Positions 8,604 through 18,316 are shown, counted from the first letter of the stretch. The stretch: 64,000 nucleotides of DNA from Sporosarcina beigongshangi (GCF_016820535.1 NZ_JADHDY010000003.1:186001-250000), one strand, 5' to 3'. The notes: generated from the letters alone by a model not told the origin. A program made the numbers and translations.

Positions 8604-9926
8604 ATGACTGCAGCATTCGAACCCGCAAAGACGCCGGAACAGACTCGCGCCGAAGCTGTGGCCGCCCTCGAACTCGAGTGGGCCGCAAACTCCCGCTGGA
8701 ACGGCGTGGAACGCTCCTTCAGCGCGGAAGACGTCATCCAGCTCCGAGGCCGGGTCAATGAGGAACACACCCTGGCCCGACGCGGCTCCGAGAAGCTGTG
8801 GAACCAGCTGCGCAACGCAGCCCCCGGCGGCTACACCAACGCCCTCGGCGCCCTCACCGGCAACCAGGCAGTCCAGCAGGTCAAGGCCGGCCTCAAGGCC
8901 ATCTACCTTTCCGGCTGGCAGGTTGCCGCCGATGCCAATTCCAACGGCAACACTTACCCGGACCAGTCCCTCTACCCCGTGGATTCGGTGCCCAAGGTTG
9001 TCCGCCGCATCAACAACGCACTGCTCCGGTCCGACCAGATTGAGTTCTCCGAAGGCCTGCAGTCGGTTGAAGACTGGCTTGTGCCGATCGTGGCCGACGC
9101 CGAGGCCGGCTTTGGCGGACCACTCAATGCCTACGAGCTCATGAAGTCCATGATCACCGCCGGCGCCTCGGGTGTTCACTGGGAAGACCAGCTGGCCAGC
9201 GAGAAGAAGTGCGGCCACCTGGGCGGAAAGGTACTGATCCCCACGGCCCAGCATGTTCGCACGCTGAACGCTGCAAGGCTCGCGGCCGACGTCGCCGACG
9301 TCCCTTCGGTCATCATCGCCCGCACCGATGCAGAGGCTGCCACCCTGATCACATCGGACGTTGACGAGCGCGACCAGCCCTTCCTCACTGGCGAACGCAC
9401 CGCCGAAGGTTTCTACCACGTGAAGAATGGGATCGAGCCGTCCATCGCCCGGGCCCGCGCCTACGCACCCCACTCAGACCTCATCTGGATGGAGACCGGA
9501 ACACCCGACCTCGAGCACGCCAAAAAGTTTGCCGAGGGCGTCAAGTCCGAGTTCCCCGACCAGATGCTTGCCTACAACTGCTCACCGTCGTTCAACTGGA
9601 AAAAACACCTGGACGACGCAACGATCGCCAAGTTCCAACGAGAGCTCGGCGCCATGGGATACACCTTCCAGTTCATCACGCTGGCCGGCTTCCACTCCCT
9701 GAACTACTCGATGTTTGATCTTGCCCATGGCTACGCCCGCAACGGCATGAGTTCCTACGTCGAACTGCAAGAGCGTGAATTTGACGCTGAAGACCGCGGC
9801 TACACCGCAACCAAGCACCAGCGCGAAGTAGGCACAGGCTACTTCGACCTGGTGGCGACCGCCCTGAACCCGAACAGCGGCACCCTCGCATTGGCTGGTT
9901 CCACCGAAGCCCAGCAGTTCCACTAA
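8604..9926 (+). CDS. aceA: isocitrate lyase
   Basis: A 440-residue isocitrate lyase, full length. The active-site signature KKCGHLGGK (about residues 201-209) contains the catalytic cysteine. [29 protein letters not shown] and YNCSPSFNW are further conserved blocks. The enzyme cleaves isocitrate to glyoxylate and succinate in the glyoxylate shunt. AAGGAG precedes the ATG. It is followed by aceB on the same strand with a strong hairpin between them, and faces ramB. Growth on acetate, fatty acids or other acetyl-CoA sources is the expected use. Confidence 0.98.
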   Translation: MTAAFEPAKTPEQTRAEAVAALELEWAANSRWNGVERSFSAEDVIQLRGRVNEEHTLARRGSEKLWNQLRNAAPGGYTNALGALTGNQAVQQVKAGLKAIYLSGWQVAADANSNGNTYPDQSLYPVDSVPKVVRRINNALLRSDQIEFSEGLQSVEDWLVPIVADAEAGFGGPLNAYELMKSMITAGASGVHWEDQLASEKKCGHLGGKVLIPTAQHVRTLNAARLAADVADVPSVIIARTDAEAATLITSDVDERDQPFLTGERTAEGFYHVKNGIEPSIARARAYAPHSDLIWMETGTPDLEHAKKFAEGVKSEFPDQMLAYNCSPSFNWKKHLDDATIAKFQRELGAMGYTFQFITLAGFHSLNYSMFDLAHGYARNGMSSYVELQEREFDAEDRGYTATKHQREVGTGYFDLVATALNPNSGTLALAGSTEAQQFH

Positions 9927-9937
9927 ACCTTTTCCCC

Positions 9938-10008
9938 ATCTATGACGCAGTTGTTGCACCGAAACAGGCCAAATTGGCCGAAATTGGTACAACAACTGCG
10001 TCATAGAT
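9938..10008. repeat. long inverted repeat between aceA and aceB
   Basis: Arms of 19 bp match perfectly: 9938-9956 and 9990-10008. Between them lies a second palindrome, GGCCAAATTGGCC at 9967-9979. The RNA could fold into one long stem. It sits 11 bp after the aceA stop and about 23 bp before the aceB start, so it may attenuate or stabilise the aceA transcript. There is no run of T after it. Confidence 0.75.
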
Positions 10009-10031
10009 GAATCCAGACTTGGAGAACTCCC

Positions 10032-11681
10032 ATGAACTCGACCAACAGCCTGAACGGAATCACGTTCAACGGCATCACCATGACGGCACCGCCCATCCAC
10101 CGCCAAGAAGAAATCCTCACCCCAGAGGCACTGGACTTCATCGCCGCGCTGAACCGCACCACCACCGCGCGCCGCGCAGAACTGCTCGACGCCCGCAGTA
10201 CCCGCCGCTCTCAGATCCTGGGCGGCACCGACCCCCGCTACCTGCGCGAGACCTCCGCCATCCGGGAAGATCCCCGCTGGCGCGTCGCTCCCCCGGCACC
10301 CGGTTTGGAGGACCGCCGCGTGGAAATCACCGGCCCCGTTGACCGCAAGATGACCATCAACGCCCTGAACTCCGGCGCCAAGGTCTGGCTCGCCGACATG
10401 GAGGATTCCTCCACACCCACGTGGGGCAATGTCATCCGCGGCCAGCTCAACCTGATCGACGCGCTGGAGCGCCGCATCGACTTCACCAGCCCCGAGGGCA
10501 AGGAATACAAACTCGCCCCCGCCGAGGAAATGCCCACCATCGTGGTCCGGCCCCGCGGCTGGCACCTGCCGGAGAAGCACCTGCTGATCAACGGCAAGCC
10601 CATGGCCGGCGGCGTCGTCGACTTCGGCCTGTATTTCTTCCACAACGCCCGCCGGCTCATCGCCCAGGGCAAGGGCCCCTACTTCTACCTGCCGAAGATT
10701 GAAAACCACCTCGAGGCGCGCCTCTGGAACGACATCTTCATCCAGGCCCAGGACCTGCTCGGCATCCCGCAGGGCACGATCCGTGCAACGGTCCTGATCG
10801 AGACCATCACGGCCGCCTTTGAGATGGAGGAGATCCTCTACGAATTGCGCGACCACGCCGCGGGACTGAACGCCGGGCGCTGGGACTACCTGTTCTCGGT
10901 CATCAAGAACTTCCGCACCCGCGGCCCCCGCTTCGTGCTCCCGGACCGCAACCAGATCACCATGACCGCCCCGTTCATGCGCGCCTACACCGAACAGCTC
11001 GTCCGCGCCTGCCACACCCGCGGTGCCATGGCCATTGGCGGCATGGCCGCGTTCGTCCCCAACCGCCGCGACCCGGAAGCCAACGCCAACGCCATGGAGA
11101 AGGTCCGCGCCGACAAGACCCGCGAGGCCAACGACGGCTTTGACGGATCCTGGGTGGCGCACCCCGACCTGGTCCCCGTCGCCATGGAGGTCTTCGACGA
11201 GGTCCTTGGCTGGAACCCCAACCAGATCAGCCGCACCCGCGAAGAAGTGGAGCTCGATGACCGCGCGCTGCTGAACATCGCCGGCACCGAAGGAAAAATC
11301 ACCGAACAGGGCATCCGCGACAACATCTGGGTCGGCATCCAGTACATTGAATCCTGGCTGCGCGGCCACGGCGCCGTCGCCCTGAACAACCTCATGGAGG
11401 ACGCCGCCACCGCGGAAATCTCCCGCTCGCAGATCTGGCAGTGGATCCACAGCCAGGCCATCACGGACACCGGCGAACTCATCACCTACGACTGGGTCCG
11501 GGAAATGCTCGAGGAAGAGTTCAACAAGCTCCCCCGCTTCGAGGGCGACCGCTTCGACGACGCCCTCGAGATCTTCACCGACGTTGCCATGGGCGAGACC
11601 TTCCCCGCCTTCCTGACCACCTCGGCCTACGCCAACTACCTGCACGCCGAGCAGCCCGAGCGGCAGCTCGTGGCCGCCTAA
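10032..11681 (+). CDS. aceB: malate synthase A
   Basis: A 549-residue malate synthase of the A type. Conserved blocks include [69 protein letters not shown] and WVAHPDLVP. It condenses glyoxylate with acetyl-CoA to malate, completing the glyoxylate shunt with aceA upstream. The ATG at 10032 follows GGAGAACTCCC. The gene ends in a convergent region with a hairpin shared with the DUF2630 gene. Confidence 0.98.
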   Translation: MNSTNSLNGITFNGITMTAPPIHRQEEILTPEALDFIAALNRTTTARRAELLDARSTRRSQILGGTDPRYLRETSAIREDPRWRVAPPAPGLEDRRVEITGPVDRKMTINALNSGAKVWLADMEDSSTPTWGNVIRGQLNLIDALERRIDFTSPEGKEYKLAPAEEMPTIVVRPRGWHLPEKHLLINGKPMAGGVVDFGLYFFHNARRLIAQGKGPYFYLPKIENHLEARLWNDIFIQAQDLLGIPQGTIRATVLIETITAAFEMEEILYELRDHAAGLNAGRWDYLFSVIKNFRTRGPRFVLPDRNQITMTAPFMRAYTEQLVRACHTRGAMAIGGMAAFVPNRRDPEANANAMEKVRADKTREANDGFDGSWVAHPDLVPVAMEVFDEVLGWNPNQISRTREEVELDDRALLNIAGTEGKITEQGIRDNIWVGIQYIESWLRGHGAVALNNLMEDAATAEISRSQIWQWIHSQAITDTGELITYDWVREMLEEEFNKLPRFEGDRFDDALEIFTDVAMGETFPAFLTTSAYANYLHAEQPERQLVAA

Positions 11682-11758
11682 GTTTGCCTGCCCCCGCCGG
11701 ACGCGACGCCACTGCAGGCCCGAGATCCGGGTCCCGGAGGGGGAGGCATTAAAACCCA

Positions 11759-11816
11759 AAAGTACGACGGCGGTTGGCAAGTTTCCCGTGAAACTTCCCA
11801 ACCGCCGTCGTACTTT
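11759..11816. terminator. bidirectional hairpin of the ACGACGGCGG family (aceB/DUF2630)
   Basis: Arms 11759-11777 and 11798-11816 are perfect (19 bp), and after one mismatch the stem continues with AAGTTTC/GAAACTT. The core ACGACGGCGG/CCGCCGTCGT recurs in six other intergenic hairpins in this window. It lies between two convergent genes, as expected for a shared terminator. Confidence 0.75.
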
Positions 11817-11848
11817 GCGTGAGCCCGCCACCCGTGGCGAGAGGCCGG

Positions 11849-12091
11849 CTACTGCCTGTAGCCCTCGACCTCGCCGGCAGGGCGCACCTGTGCGTCGTCG
11901 GGGCTCTGCCCGGCATGGAGTTTCGCCTGCCGCTGGCGCAGCAGGTCCCAGCACTGGTCCAGCTGGACCTCAATGGCCTTCAGCTGCGCGGCTCGCTCGG
12001 GCAGCTTCGCCTGGTCGGGGGCGGACTCCCGCAATTCCTGCTCAGCCTTGACCAGTTCCTCAATCGTGTGGTGCACCTGGTGGTTGTCCAT
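11849..12091 (-). CDS. DUF2630 family protein
   Basis: An 80-residue protein. The start chosen is the ATG at 12091, preceded by GGAGATGCGAC; a longer frame reaches 12205 but its extra residues look non-coding. Typical DUF2630 features are HHTIEELVKAEQELR near the start, LDQCWDLLRQRQAK in the middle and VRPAGEVEGYRQ at the end. The protein is helical and charged, with likely coiled-coil character. The family is actinobacterial and of unknown function. The gene is divergent from the FrnE-like gene. Confidence 0.85.
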   Translation of the reverse strand: MDNHQVHHTIEELVKAEQELRESAPDQAKLPERAAQLKAIEVQLDQCWDLLRQRQAKLHAGQSPDDAQVRPAGEVEGYRQ

Positions 12092-12207
12092 GTCGCATCT
12101 CCTACGCTGTTTTTGCGCCGCAATGGCGCTGTCAATTCCTACGTTAGTTCGGTGGGGGCCCGCCGGCGAGCAGGAATATCCGGCGCATCCAACCCGTTGG
12201 GCCAAGT

Positions 12208-12921
12208 ATGAAGATTGAGATCTGGTCCGACGTGGCCTGCCCCTGGTGCTACATTGGCAAGCGCCGCTTTGAAACAGCCCTGGACGGCTTTGCCCACAAG
12301 GATTCCGTGGAGGTGCAGTGGCGCAGCTACCAGCTGGACCCCACCATCCCCGAGCACTACGACGGCACTGAGCTGAGCTACCTTTCCGAGCGCAAGGGCA
12401 TGGACCCGGCCCAGGTTGCCGGCATGTTCACGCACGTCACCGAACAGGCCAAGGGTGAGGGACTGAACTACAAGTTCGAGAACGTGGTGGTCGCCAACAG
12501 CTTCAACGCGCACCAGCTGCTGCACCTGGCCGCTGCGAATGGCAAGGGCGACGCCGTGAAGGAAGCTCTGCTGTCGGGCCACTTTGAGCACGGCCTGGAC
12601 ATCGGCTCCCGCGAGGCCCTGGTCAAGGTGGGCACCGAGGCGGGGCTGTCCGCCGAGGAGATCAACGAGGCGCTGGACACCGACAAGTACGCCGACGACG
12701 TCCGCCAGGACTTTGCCGAGGCCCGCGCCATCGGCGTCACCGGTGTGCCGTTCTTTGTGCTGGACAGGAAGTACGGCATCTCCGGTGCGCAGCCGGCCGA
12801 GGTGTTCAGCCAGGCGCTGGAGCAGGCGTGGCAGGAAGCGAACCCGCTGACCATGGTCGCTGCGGCTTCTTCCGACGGCTCGGACGCCGAGGTGTGCGGC
12901 CCGGACGGTTGCGCCGTCTAA
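12208..12921 (+). CDS. DsbA-family (FrnE-like) oxidoreductase
   Basis: A 237-residue thioredoxin-fold protein with the redox motif CPWC at residues 11-14 in IWSDVACPWCYIGK, and the cis-proline strand GVTGVPFFVL near residue 178. FrnE-type proteins are cytoplasmic DsbA relatives, and no signal peptide is present. The C-terminus carries further cysteines (EVCGPDGCAV), which is seen in FrnE and may form a second disulfide. A role in thiol-disulfide exchange or 2-hydroxychromene-carboxylate-isomerase-like chemistry is inferred from family. It appears monocistronic. Confidence 0.88.
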   Translation: MKIEIWSDVACPWCYIGKRRFETALDGFAHKDSVEVQWRSYQLDPTIPEHYDGTELSYLSERKGMDPAQVAGMFTHVTEQAKGEGLNYKFENVVVANSFNAHQLLHLAAANGKGDAVKEALLSGHFEHGLDIGSREALVKVGTEAGLSAEEINEALDTDKYADDVRQDFAEARAIGVTGVPFFVLDRKYGISGAQPAEVFSQALEQAWQEANPLTMVAAASSDGSDAEVCGPDGCAV

Positions 12922-12936
12922 GGCTCCAATAAAGCT

Positions 12937-12988
12937 GCCGATATTGCCTGGTGCCGTTGACATTTCAGCGGTGCGGGGCAGTATCGGC
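12937..12988 (+). terminator. imperfect hairpin after the FrnE-like gene
   Basis: GCCGATATTGCC at 12937-12948 pairs with GGCAGTATCGGC at 12977-12988 with one G-T wobble and a 28-nt loop. It starts 15 bp after the stop codon. The loop is long and no T-run follows, so termination is uncertain. Confidence 0.4.
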
Positions 12989-13118
12989 CGCTTCTTGCGT
13001 CTGGCACGCCGCGCGCTCCGCGTTTGTTTGCCGTTCGTCATGGCGGGCCGGGCAGGCAAGCCGTGCCGTAGCATGGGGATTTCCACCGCATTGGCGGCTG
13101 TCATGAACGGAGCGTCCC

Positions 13119-14210
13119 ATGCCCGATCCTCAAAAAACCCCCTGGTTCCAGCGCCTTCCAATGTCCACCGTGATTGCCGTCGCCGTCGCACTGGCCCTCA
13201 TTGCGGGCTTTGCCGGAGGCTGGGTGGGCAGCGTGCTGATGCGCCCGGCCACCACGGCCGCCGCCCTTTCCGGCAGCTGCAACGCCACCGATGTGGCCCA
13301 GGGCGTGCTGCCCGGCGTCGTCACCGTTTCCATCCGCAACGGTGACGCATCCGGCGTCGGGAGTGGCGTGGTTGTGCGCCAGGAGGGATACATCATGACC
13401 AACAACCACGTCATCGCCGATGCCGCGGATGCCGGGACCATCGATGTGCGCTTCAGCGACGGCCACTCCACCGAGGCGAAGCTCGTGGGGCGGGATCCGA
13501 AGTCCGACTTGGCCGTCTTAAAGGTTCAGGACAGCTCCAAGCTGCCAATTGTTCAGCTGGGCAAGTCCGCCAATGTGCGGGTGGGCCAGCCCGTCGTGGC
13601 GCTCGGCGCACCACTGGGACTGTCGAGCACCGTGACGGCGGGCATTGTCAGCGCGCTGGGCCGCAATGTTCCGGTCCCGGTGGATGCGAACACCACTGCC
13701 ACGCTGGTGGGTGCCATCCAGACCGACGCCGCCGTCAACCCGGGCAATTCCGGCGGCGCGCTCGTTGACTGCACCGGCAAGCTAATCGGCATCAACACGG
13801 CCATCGCCACCATCCCGAACGATCTTGGCGTGGCCAGCGGCAGCGTGGGCATCGGCTTCGCTGTCCCGATCGACCTTGCCGCCCGCATCACGGACCAGCT
13901 CATCGAGACCGGCACCGTGGCGTACCCGTTCTTCGGCGTGAATGCGGTTCCGGTGCCGCCGCAGGCCGCCGAGGCTTTCGGCGTTCCGAACGGCCTGTAC
14001 CTCCAGGCGGTGCTGCCCGGCGGCCCTGCCGCGAAGGCTGGACTGCAAGCTGGCGACATTGTCACGCTGCTGGACAAGCAGCCGGCCACGAGCATGGCGG
14101 TGCTGCAGGAAGTGACCCTGGCCAGGAAGGCCGGCGACACCGTCGAGGCGACCTACTACCGGGACGGCGAGACGTCCACGACGACCATTACGCTGGGTGC
14201 GATTCCGTAA
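13119..14210 (+). CDS. HtrA/DegP-like serine protease with PDZ domain
   Basis: A 363-residue membrane-anchored protease. A single N-terminal membrane segment lies near residues 16-40. The trypsin-like domain shows the catalytic triad in TNNHVI (His), SDLAVL (Asp) and NPGNSGGAL (Ser). A C-terminal PDZ domain includes GLYLQAVLPGGPAAKAGLQAGDIV. The protease domain is expected outside the membrane, acting on misfolded envelope proteins. The ATG at 13119 follows GGAGCGTCCC. The 3' end overlaps the convergent TolB-like gene by 23 bp. Confidence 0.92.
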   Translation: MPDPQKTPWFQRLPMSTVIAVAVALALIAGFAGGWVGSVLMRPATTAAALSGSCNATDVAQGVLPGVVTVSIRNGDASGVGSGVVVRQEGYIMTNNHVIADAADAGTIDVRFSDGHSTEAKLVGRDPKSDLAVLKVQDSSKLPIVQLGKSANVRVGQPVVALGAPLGLSSTVTAGIVSALGRNVPVPVDANTTATLVGAIQTDAAVNPGNSGGALVDCTGKLIGINTAIATIPNDLGVASGSVGIGFAVPIDLAARITDQLIETGTVAYPFFGVNAVPVPPQAAEAFGVPNGLYLQAVLPGGPAAKAGLQAGDIVTLLDKQPATSMAVLQEVTLARKAGDTVEATYYRDGETSTTTITLGAIP

Positions 14211-15159
14211 ATGACTCCAGCGGGTAGGCGACAATCGCGATTCGGGTGCCGTCAGGGGACCAGCTGGGAACGTTCATGGTGCCCTGCCCGCCAAACACCT
14301 CGGCCAGGTCGCGGATCGTGCCGTCTTCCTCCCGCAGACGTACGACGACGGGAACATCCGCCGGGTGCCCCATGGTCCCTTCCGGGAAGCTTACATAGGC
14401 AATTCTTGAGCCGTCGGGTGACGGATGCGGGAACCAGTTCACCCGCTCGTCGAAGGTCAGCTGCTCGGGTTCGCCGCCGTTGAGGGAGTTGGGCTGGGCG
14501 GGTATGCGGAACAGTTGGGCGTGGCCGGGCTTGGTTGAGCCGCGTTCGGAGTTGAAGTAGATCCACTGCCCGTCGGGTGAAAACTCTGCCCCGTCGTCGG
14601 GGAAATTGTCATCCGTCAGCTGCACATCCGGGCCGCCCGCCGCAGGGATGGTGTAGACGTTGGTGCGCACCTGCCCGCCGTCAACTTGCAGTCCGATGTA
14701 CGCCAGGGTTGCCCCGTCCGGGGAGATGCCGTGGAGGTAGTGCCTGAAATTCGGCCCGTTGTCGTTTGTGACGCGGCGCGGTCCGGGGCGGGCAGATCCG
14801 CCACCGGCTGCCGCGCCGGCTGCGCCGAGGCCCACGGCGTAGATGCGGCCGTCCTCGCTGGAGACATAGGCGGCACGGCCGTCGGGGCTGATGACGTGGT
14901 CATTGTTGATCTCCTCGATGGCGCCGAGGTCGATTTCCTCGAGCACGCCACAAGCCTCGCCGTGCCCATGACCGTGGCCGGCAACGGGCAGCCGGAACAG
15001 CCGTCCGTCGCCGTTGATGACCAGGGAATCGCCGTCGGGGCTCCAGTTCGGCGCCTCGAACAGCAGGGTGTCGGAGGAATTGCGCAGCGTCGCCACGCCC
15101 GATTCCACGTCGATGATGTAAAGTTCGGCGCGCTGGCCGGGCTGCAATTGTCGTGCCAT
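14188..15159 (-). CDS. TolB-like PD40 beta-propeller protein
   Basis: A 323-residue protein made of PD40/WD40-like repeats. At least six SPDG motifs are visible: NWSPDG, VISPDG, GISPDG, EFSPDG, HPSPDG and SWSPDG. The ATG at 15159 follows GGAGAACCACG, so a longer frame to 15249 is rejected. No signal peptide or membrane segment is seen, so it is probably cytoplasmic. The neighbourhood with ThuA and sugar dehydrogenases suggests a role in carbohydrate metabolism, but the sequence does not show one. Its upstream region holds a cluster of GCGTGCCAA sites. Confidence 0.82.
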   Translation of the reverse strand: MARQLQPGQRAELYIIDVESGVATLRNSSDTLLFEAPNWSPDGDSLVINGDGRLFRLPVAGHGHGHGEACGVLEEIDLGAIEEINNDHVISPDGRAAYVSSEDGRIYAVGLGAAGAAAGGGSARPGPRRVTNDNGPNFRHYLHGISPDGATLAYIGLQVDGGQVRTNVYTIPAAGGPDVQLTDDNFPDDGAEFSPDGQWIYFNSERGSTKPGHAQLFRIPAQPNSLNGGEPEQLTFDERVNWFPHPSPDGSRIAYVSFPEGTMGHPADVPVVVRLREEDGTIRDLAEVFGGQGTMNVPSWSPDGTRIAIVAYPLESFTESHPA

Positions 15160-15182
15160 CGTGGTTCTCCGTCCAGTTGGGT

Positions 15183-15271
15183 GCGTGCCAAAAGTGTCGC
15201 TGGGCCGCGAAGGCGTGCCAAACCGTTCATGGCGTGCCAAATTTGGCACGCCTCCGCCGGCTTGGCACGCC
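15183..15271. promoter_or_regulatory. cluster of GCGTGCCAA operator-like sites
   Basis: GCGTGCCAA occurs at 15183, 15213 and 15232 in forward orientation, and its complement TTGGCACGC at 15243-15251 and 15262-15270. The sites at 15231-15252 form a perfect 22-bp palindrome with centre AAATTT. The cluster begins 24 bp upstream of the TolB-like start, in the 231-bp gap after thuA. It looks like a multi-site operator for an unidentified regulator. Confidence 0.6.
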
Positions 15272-15390
15272 GTCGGTACATCTCGCCGGACGGGGCCCGC
15301 GAATTCTCGCCGGGCAGCGTCCGGGCTATCCCGCCGGGGTGAAGCCCAAGTGTTCCGGTCCGGTCGGGTCAGGCGGCCGTCAGGCGGCGT

Positions 15391-16134
15391 TCAGGCGAGG
15401 AAGGACTCCCGCGCCGGGTTGGTCACCTCGGGCTGGGCGCGGTGCTGCGCCGGCTGGGCCACCCAGCCCACTCCGTTGGCGATGACGCGCTGGATCTGCG
15501 GGTGGTGGTAGACCGGGTATTCCTGGTCGCCGGGGCTGAAGTAGAAGATCCGCCCCTTGCCGCGGGAGAACGTCACGCCGGAGCGGAACACCTCGCCGCC
15601 GGTGAAGGAGCTGATGAAGATCAGGTCGTCGGGTTCCGGGATGTCGAACAGCTCACCGTACATTTCCTGTTCCGGGATGACGATGGGGCTTTCCACCCCG
15701 GCTGCGATGGGATGCGACGGCTTGACCGTCCACACGAGTTCGCGCTCGCCCTCATTGCGCCACTTCAGCGAGCAGGTTGTGCCAAGGAGCCTGGTGAAGA
15801 CCTTGGCGAAGTGTGCGGAGTGGAGCGCCACCAAACCCATGCCGCCGAGGACGTGGCGCTGGACTCGTTCCACCACCTCGTCCGGCACGTCGCCGTGGGC
15901 CATGTGCCCCCACCACAGCAGGACATCGGTGGCCGCCAGCGTTTCCTCGTCCAGGCCAAACCCCGGGGAAGCCAGGGTGGCCGTGGTGATCGTGGCGTCC
16001 GGATGGTACGGCGTGAGCCCGGCGGCAATCGCTCCGTGCATCCCGTTCGGGTACATGTCCGCCATGGTGGCGGGGTCGTTGTTGCGTTCGTGGACGCCTT
16101 CGTTCCACACCAGGATGTTGAGTTTTTCGCTCAC
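15391..16134 (-). CDS. ThuA domain protein
   Basis: A 247-residue ThuA-like protein with the class-I amidotransferase-like fold: NILVWNEGVHE at the N-terminus, VLLWWGHMAHG and GMGLVALHSAH in the centre, and GRIFYFSPGDQEYPVYHHP near the end. The start is a GTG one base after the stop of the Gfo/Idh gene, so the two are translationally coupled. In Sinorhizobium thuA and the Gfo/Idh gene thuB act together in trehalose use through a 3-keto derivative. A similar keto-sugar role is plausible here but not shown. Confidence 0.88.
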   Translation of the reverse strand: MSEKLNILVWNEGVHERNNDPATMADMYPNGMHGAIAAGLTPYHPDATITTATLASPGFGLDEETLAATDVLLWWGHMAHGDVPDEVVERVQRHVLGGMGLVALHSAHFAKVFTRLLGTTCSLKWRNEGERELVWTVKPSHPIAAGVESPIVIPEQEMYGELFDIPEPDDLIFISSFTGGEVFRSGVTFSRGKGRIFYFSPGDQEYPVYHHPQIQRVIANGVGWVAQPAQHRAQPEVTNPARESFLA

Positions 16135-16135
16135 T

Positions 16136-17239
16136 CTAAAGCCTCACTTCTCGTTGTTCACGGGCTGACCGGTAGCAGGCGTCAATGATCTGGGCCCGGG
16201 TGAGCGCGATGGAACCGTCATGGCTGCCCCACTCTTCTTGGCCGGCGCGGATTGCTGCGACGAAGTCCGCCACCACGGCCAGGTGCGCGCCGTCCTCCAG
16301 TGGTTCGGCCGTGTAGTCGGCGTTGACGTCGCCGTCATCGGTGAAGATGCGCAGGCCCGAATCGGCAATCTCCAGAGAAGGGGATTGGGATGCGCGCAGT
16401 TCGGCACCGCCGTCCGTGCCGTACACACGGAAGTCCAGTACGTCAGCAGGGTCGCGGTAGCTGGCCCAACCGGCTTCCACCACCAGGGTCACGCCGCCCT
16501 CGAGACGGATGAAGGCCGAGGCAAAATCCTCCACTTCAAAGGCCAGGCCGGATGCGGCGGCGGTGAAGCCCTCGCTGCCGCCCCTGCCCCGCGGCCCCAG
16601 TTCTGCATACGCGGAGGCTGACACGGATATGACTTTTGGCTCGCCAAGGAGGTGCAGGGCGTAGTCCAGCACATGCACCCCGAGGTCGGCCATGGGTCCG
16701 CCGCCGGCCAGTTCGGGGCTGGTGAACCAGCTGCCCAACGTGGGGATGCCGCTGCGCCGCAGCCATGAGGCCTTGGCATAGTACGGGCGCCCCAGCCCGC
16801 CGCCGTCGATGATGGATTTGAGCTTCTTGATGTCCCCGCGCCGCCGGTGGTTGAACACCACATCAAGCACCCGCCCGGCCCCGCGTGCCGCCGCAACCAT
16901 GGCAGCGCCTTCCTCACCGTTGCGGGCCAGCGGCTTTTCGCTGAGCACGTGCAGCCCGCGTTCCAGGGCGGCCACGGCAATGGGTGCGTGCAGGAAGGTG
17001 GGCACGGCGATACTGACGGCGTCGAGCCTTTCCAGCTCCACCAGCTCCTCCCACCGGGCAAAGCCGTGCGGAATGCCGTACTCGGCCCGGATGGATTCCA
17101 GCAATTCGGTCTCCATACCGGCCACGGCGACAATCTCCACGCCGTCGATGGCGTGGAACGCCTTGATGTGTTGCTGCCCGGCCCAGCCGACGCCGACAAC
17201 GCCGACTCTCAGCGGTTCCGACACAGTTTCATGGTTCAC
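16136..17239 (-). CDS. Gfo/Idh/MocA-family dehydrogenase (ThuB-like)
   Basis: A 367-residue NAD(P)-dependent oxidoreductase. The N-terminal Rossmann motif is VGVVGVGWAGQQHI and the family motif EKPLA follows near residue 95, where the lysine helps catalysis. The GTG at 17239 is chosen because GGAAGG lies 6 bp upstream; a longer frame to 17311 has no such site. It is coupled to thuA and lies downstream of the ABC importer, separated by a hairpin. Sugar or glycoside oxidation is the likely activity; substrate unknown. Confidence 0.88.
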   Translation of the reverse strand: MNHETVSEPLRVGVVGVGWAGQQHIKAFHAIDGVEIVAVAGMETELLESIRAEYGIPHGFARWEELVELERLDAVSIAVPTFLHAPIAVAALERGLHVLSEKPLARNGEEGAAMVAAARGAGRVLDVVFNHRRRGDIKKLKSIIDGGGLGRPYYAKASWLRRSGIPTLGSWFTSPELAGGGPMADLGVHVLDYALHLLGEPKVISVSASAYAELGPRGRGGSEGFTAAASGLAFEVEDFASAFIRLEGGVTLVVEAGWASYRDPADVLDFRVYGTDGGAELRASQSPSLEIADSGLRIFTDDGDVNADYTAEPLEDGAHLAVVADFVAAIRAGQEEWGSHDGSIALTRAQIIDACYRSAREQREVRL

Positions 17240-17373
17240 GGGGGACCTTCCGGTTTGTTGGGCTTGGTGGAAACTTCCACGAGCCGCCTGCCCATGAGAG
17301 CCGGCGCACACTGTCCAAGCTAGTGGAACATCCCGGGCCGTTCAATCGGCCACGGGGGTTCTCCTTTAACCTG

Positions 17374-17423
17374 CGACGGCGGCACCCGGGTGAGTTTTGC
17401 AGCTCACCCGGGTGCCGCCGTCG
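17374..17423. terminator. 21-bp hairpin of the ACGACGGCGG family
   Basis: Arms 17374-17394 and 17403-17423 match perfectly with an 8-nt loop. The element lies between the ABC permease stop (17477) and the Gfo/Idh start (17239), both on the minus strand. It may terminate or lower read-through from the transporter operon into the dehydrogenase/thuA pair. Confidence 0.75.
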
Positions 17424-17476
17424 TACCTTTCAGGCGCAGGCCCAGGGCTCACGGGGCGGCCCGGACTGCGGTCTTG

Positions 17477-18316
17477 CTACTTGACTGCGCCGGCGGTCAG
17501 GCCTGCGACGAAGTTCTTCTGCAGCAGCAGGAAGCCGATCACGATCGGGATGCTGACCACCACGGAGGCGGCCATGATCTGATTCCAGTAGACGTTGGTC
17601 TGCGTCGAGTAGAGCTGCAGGCCCACGGCCAGGGTGCGGTTGGCGTCGGTGGTCATGACCGACGCGAAGAGGACCTCGCCCCAGCTGGTCATGAAGCTGT
17701 AAATGGCGACGGCGACCAGGCCGGGCCGGGCAGCCGGCAGGATGACGCGGATCAGGGCGCGCATCGGGCCGCACCCATCAACCTTTGCGGCTTCATCGAG
17801 TTCGCGCGGGATGCCGTTGAAGTATCCTGCGAGCATCCAGATGGAGAACGGGAGGGAAAACGTCAGGTAGGTGATGATCAGGCCCACCCGCGTGCCAACC
17901 AGCTGGATGCCGAAGTTCGTGTTGATGTTCACGAAAATCAGGAACAGCGGCAGCAGGAACAGCACGCCCGGCAACATCTGTGTCGAGAGCACCGCACCGG
18001 AGAAGAGTGACCGGCCGCGGAAGGTGTAGCGGGACACCGCGTAGGCGGCGAAAATGGCGATGATGAGCGAGAGTACCGTCGCCACCGACGAGACGATGAC
18101 CGAGTTCACGAAGTAGTCGGCCAGCGGGACAGTCTTCCACATGTCGATGTAGGGCTGGATCGTCAGCGTCTCCGGCCACCATGAGAACGAACCCTGGACA
18201 TCCTTGAGCGGCTTCAGCCCTGAGATGACCATGACATAAATGGGGATGATGGTGAAGATGCTCAGCAGAACAATCGTGACGATTCTAAAAACCTTGGTGC
18301 CGGTTGTGTCATGCAT
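17477..18316 (-). CDS. carbohydrate ABC transporter permease (MalG-type)
   Basis: A 279-residue inner-membrane permease with about six membrane segments. The cytoplasmic EAA loop reads ELDEAAKVDGCGPMRALIRVILPAARPG. It overlaps the MalF-type permease gene by 8 bp and forms the importer channel with it. No ATPase gene is in the operon; in actinobacteria such importers commonly share an MsiK-type ATPase encoded elsewhere. The substrate is probably an oligosaccharide or glycoside. Confidence 0.92.
   Translation of the reverse strand: MHDTTGTKVFRIVTIVLLSIFTIIPIYVMVISGLKPLKDVQGSFSWWPETLTIQPYIDMWKTVPLADYFVNSVIVSSVATVLSLIIAIFAAYAVSRYTFRGRSLFSGAVLSTQMLPGVLFLLPLFLIFVNINTNFGIQLVGTRVGLIITYLTFSLPFSIWMLAGYFNGIPRELDEAAKVDGCGPMRALIRVILPAARPGLVAVAIYSFMTSWGEVLFASVMTTDANRTLAVGLQLYSTQTNVYWNQIMAASVVVSIPIVIGFLLLQKNFVAGLTAGAVK

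Noticed and set aside
9582-11954. 790-codon open frame on the minus strand
   Set aside because: Antisense to aceB and the end of aceA, both unmistakable. No start signal and no recognisable protein.
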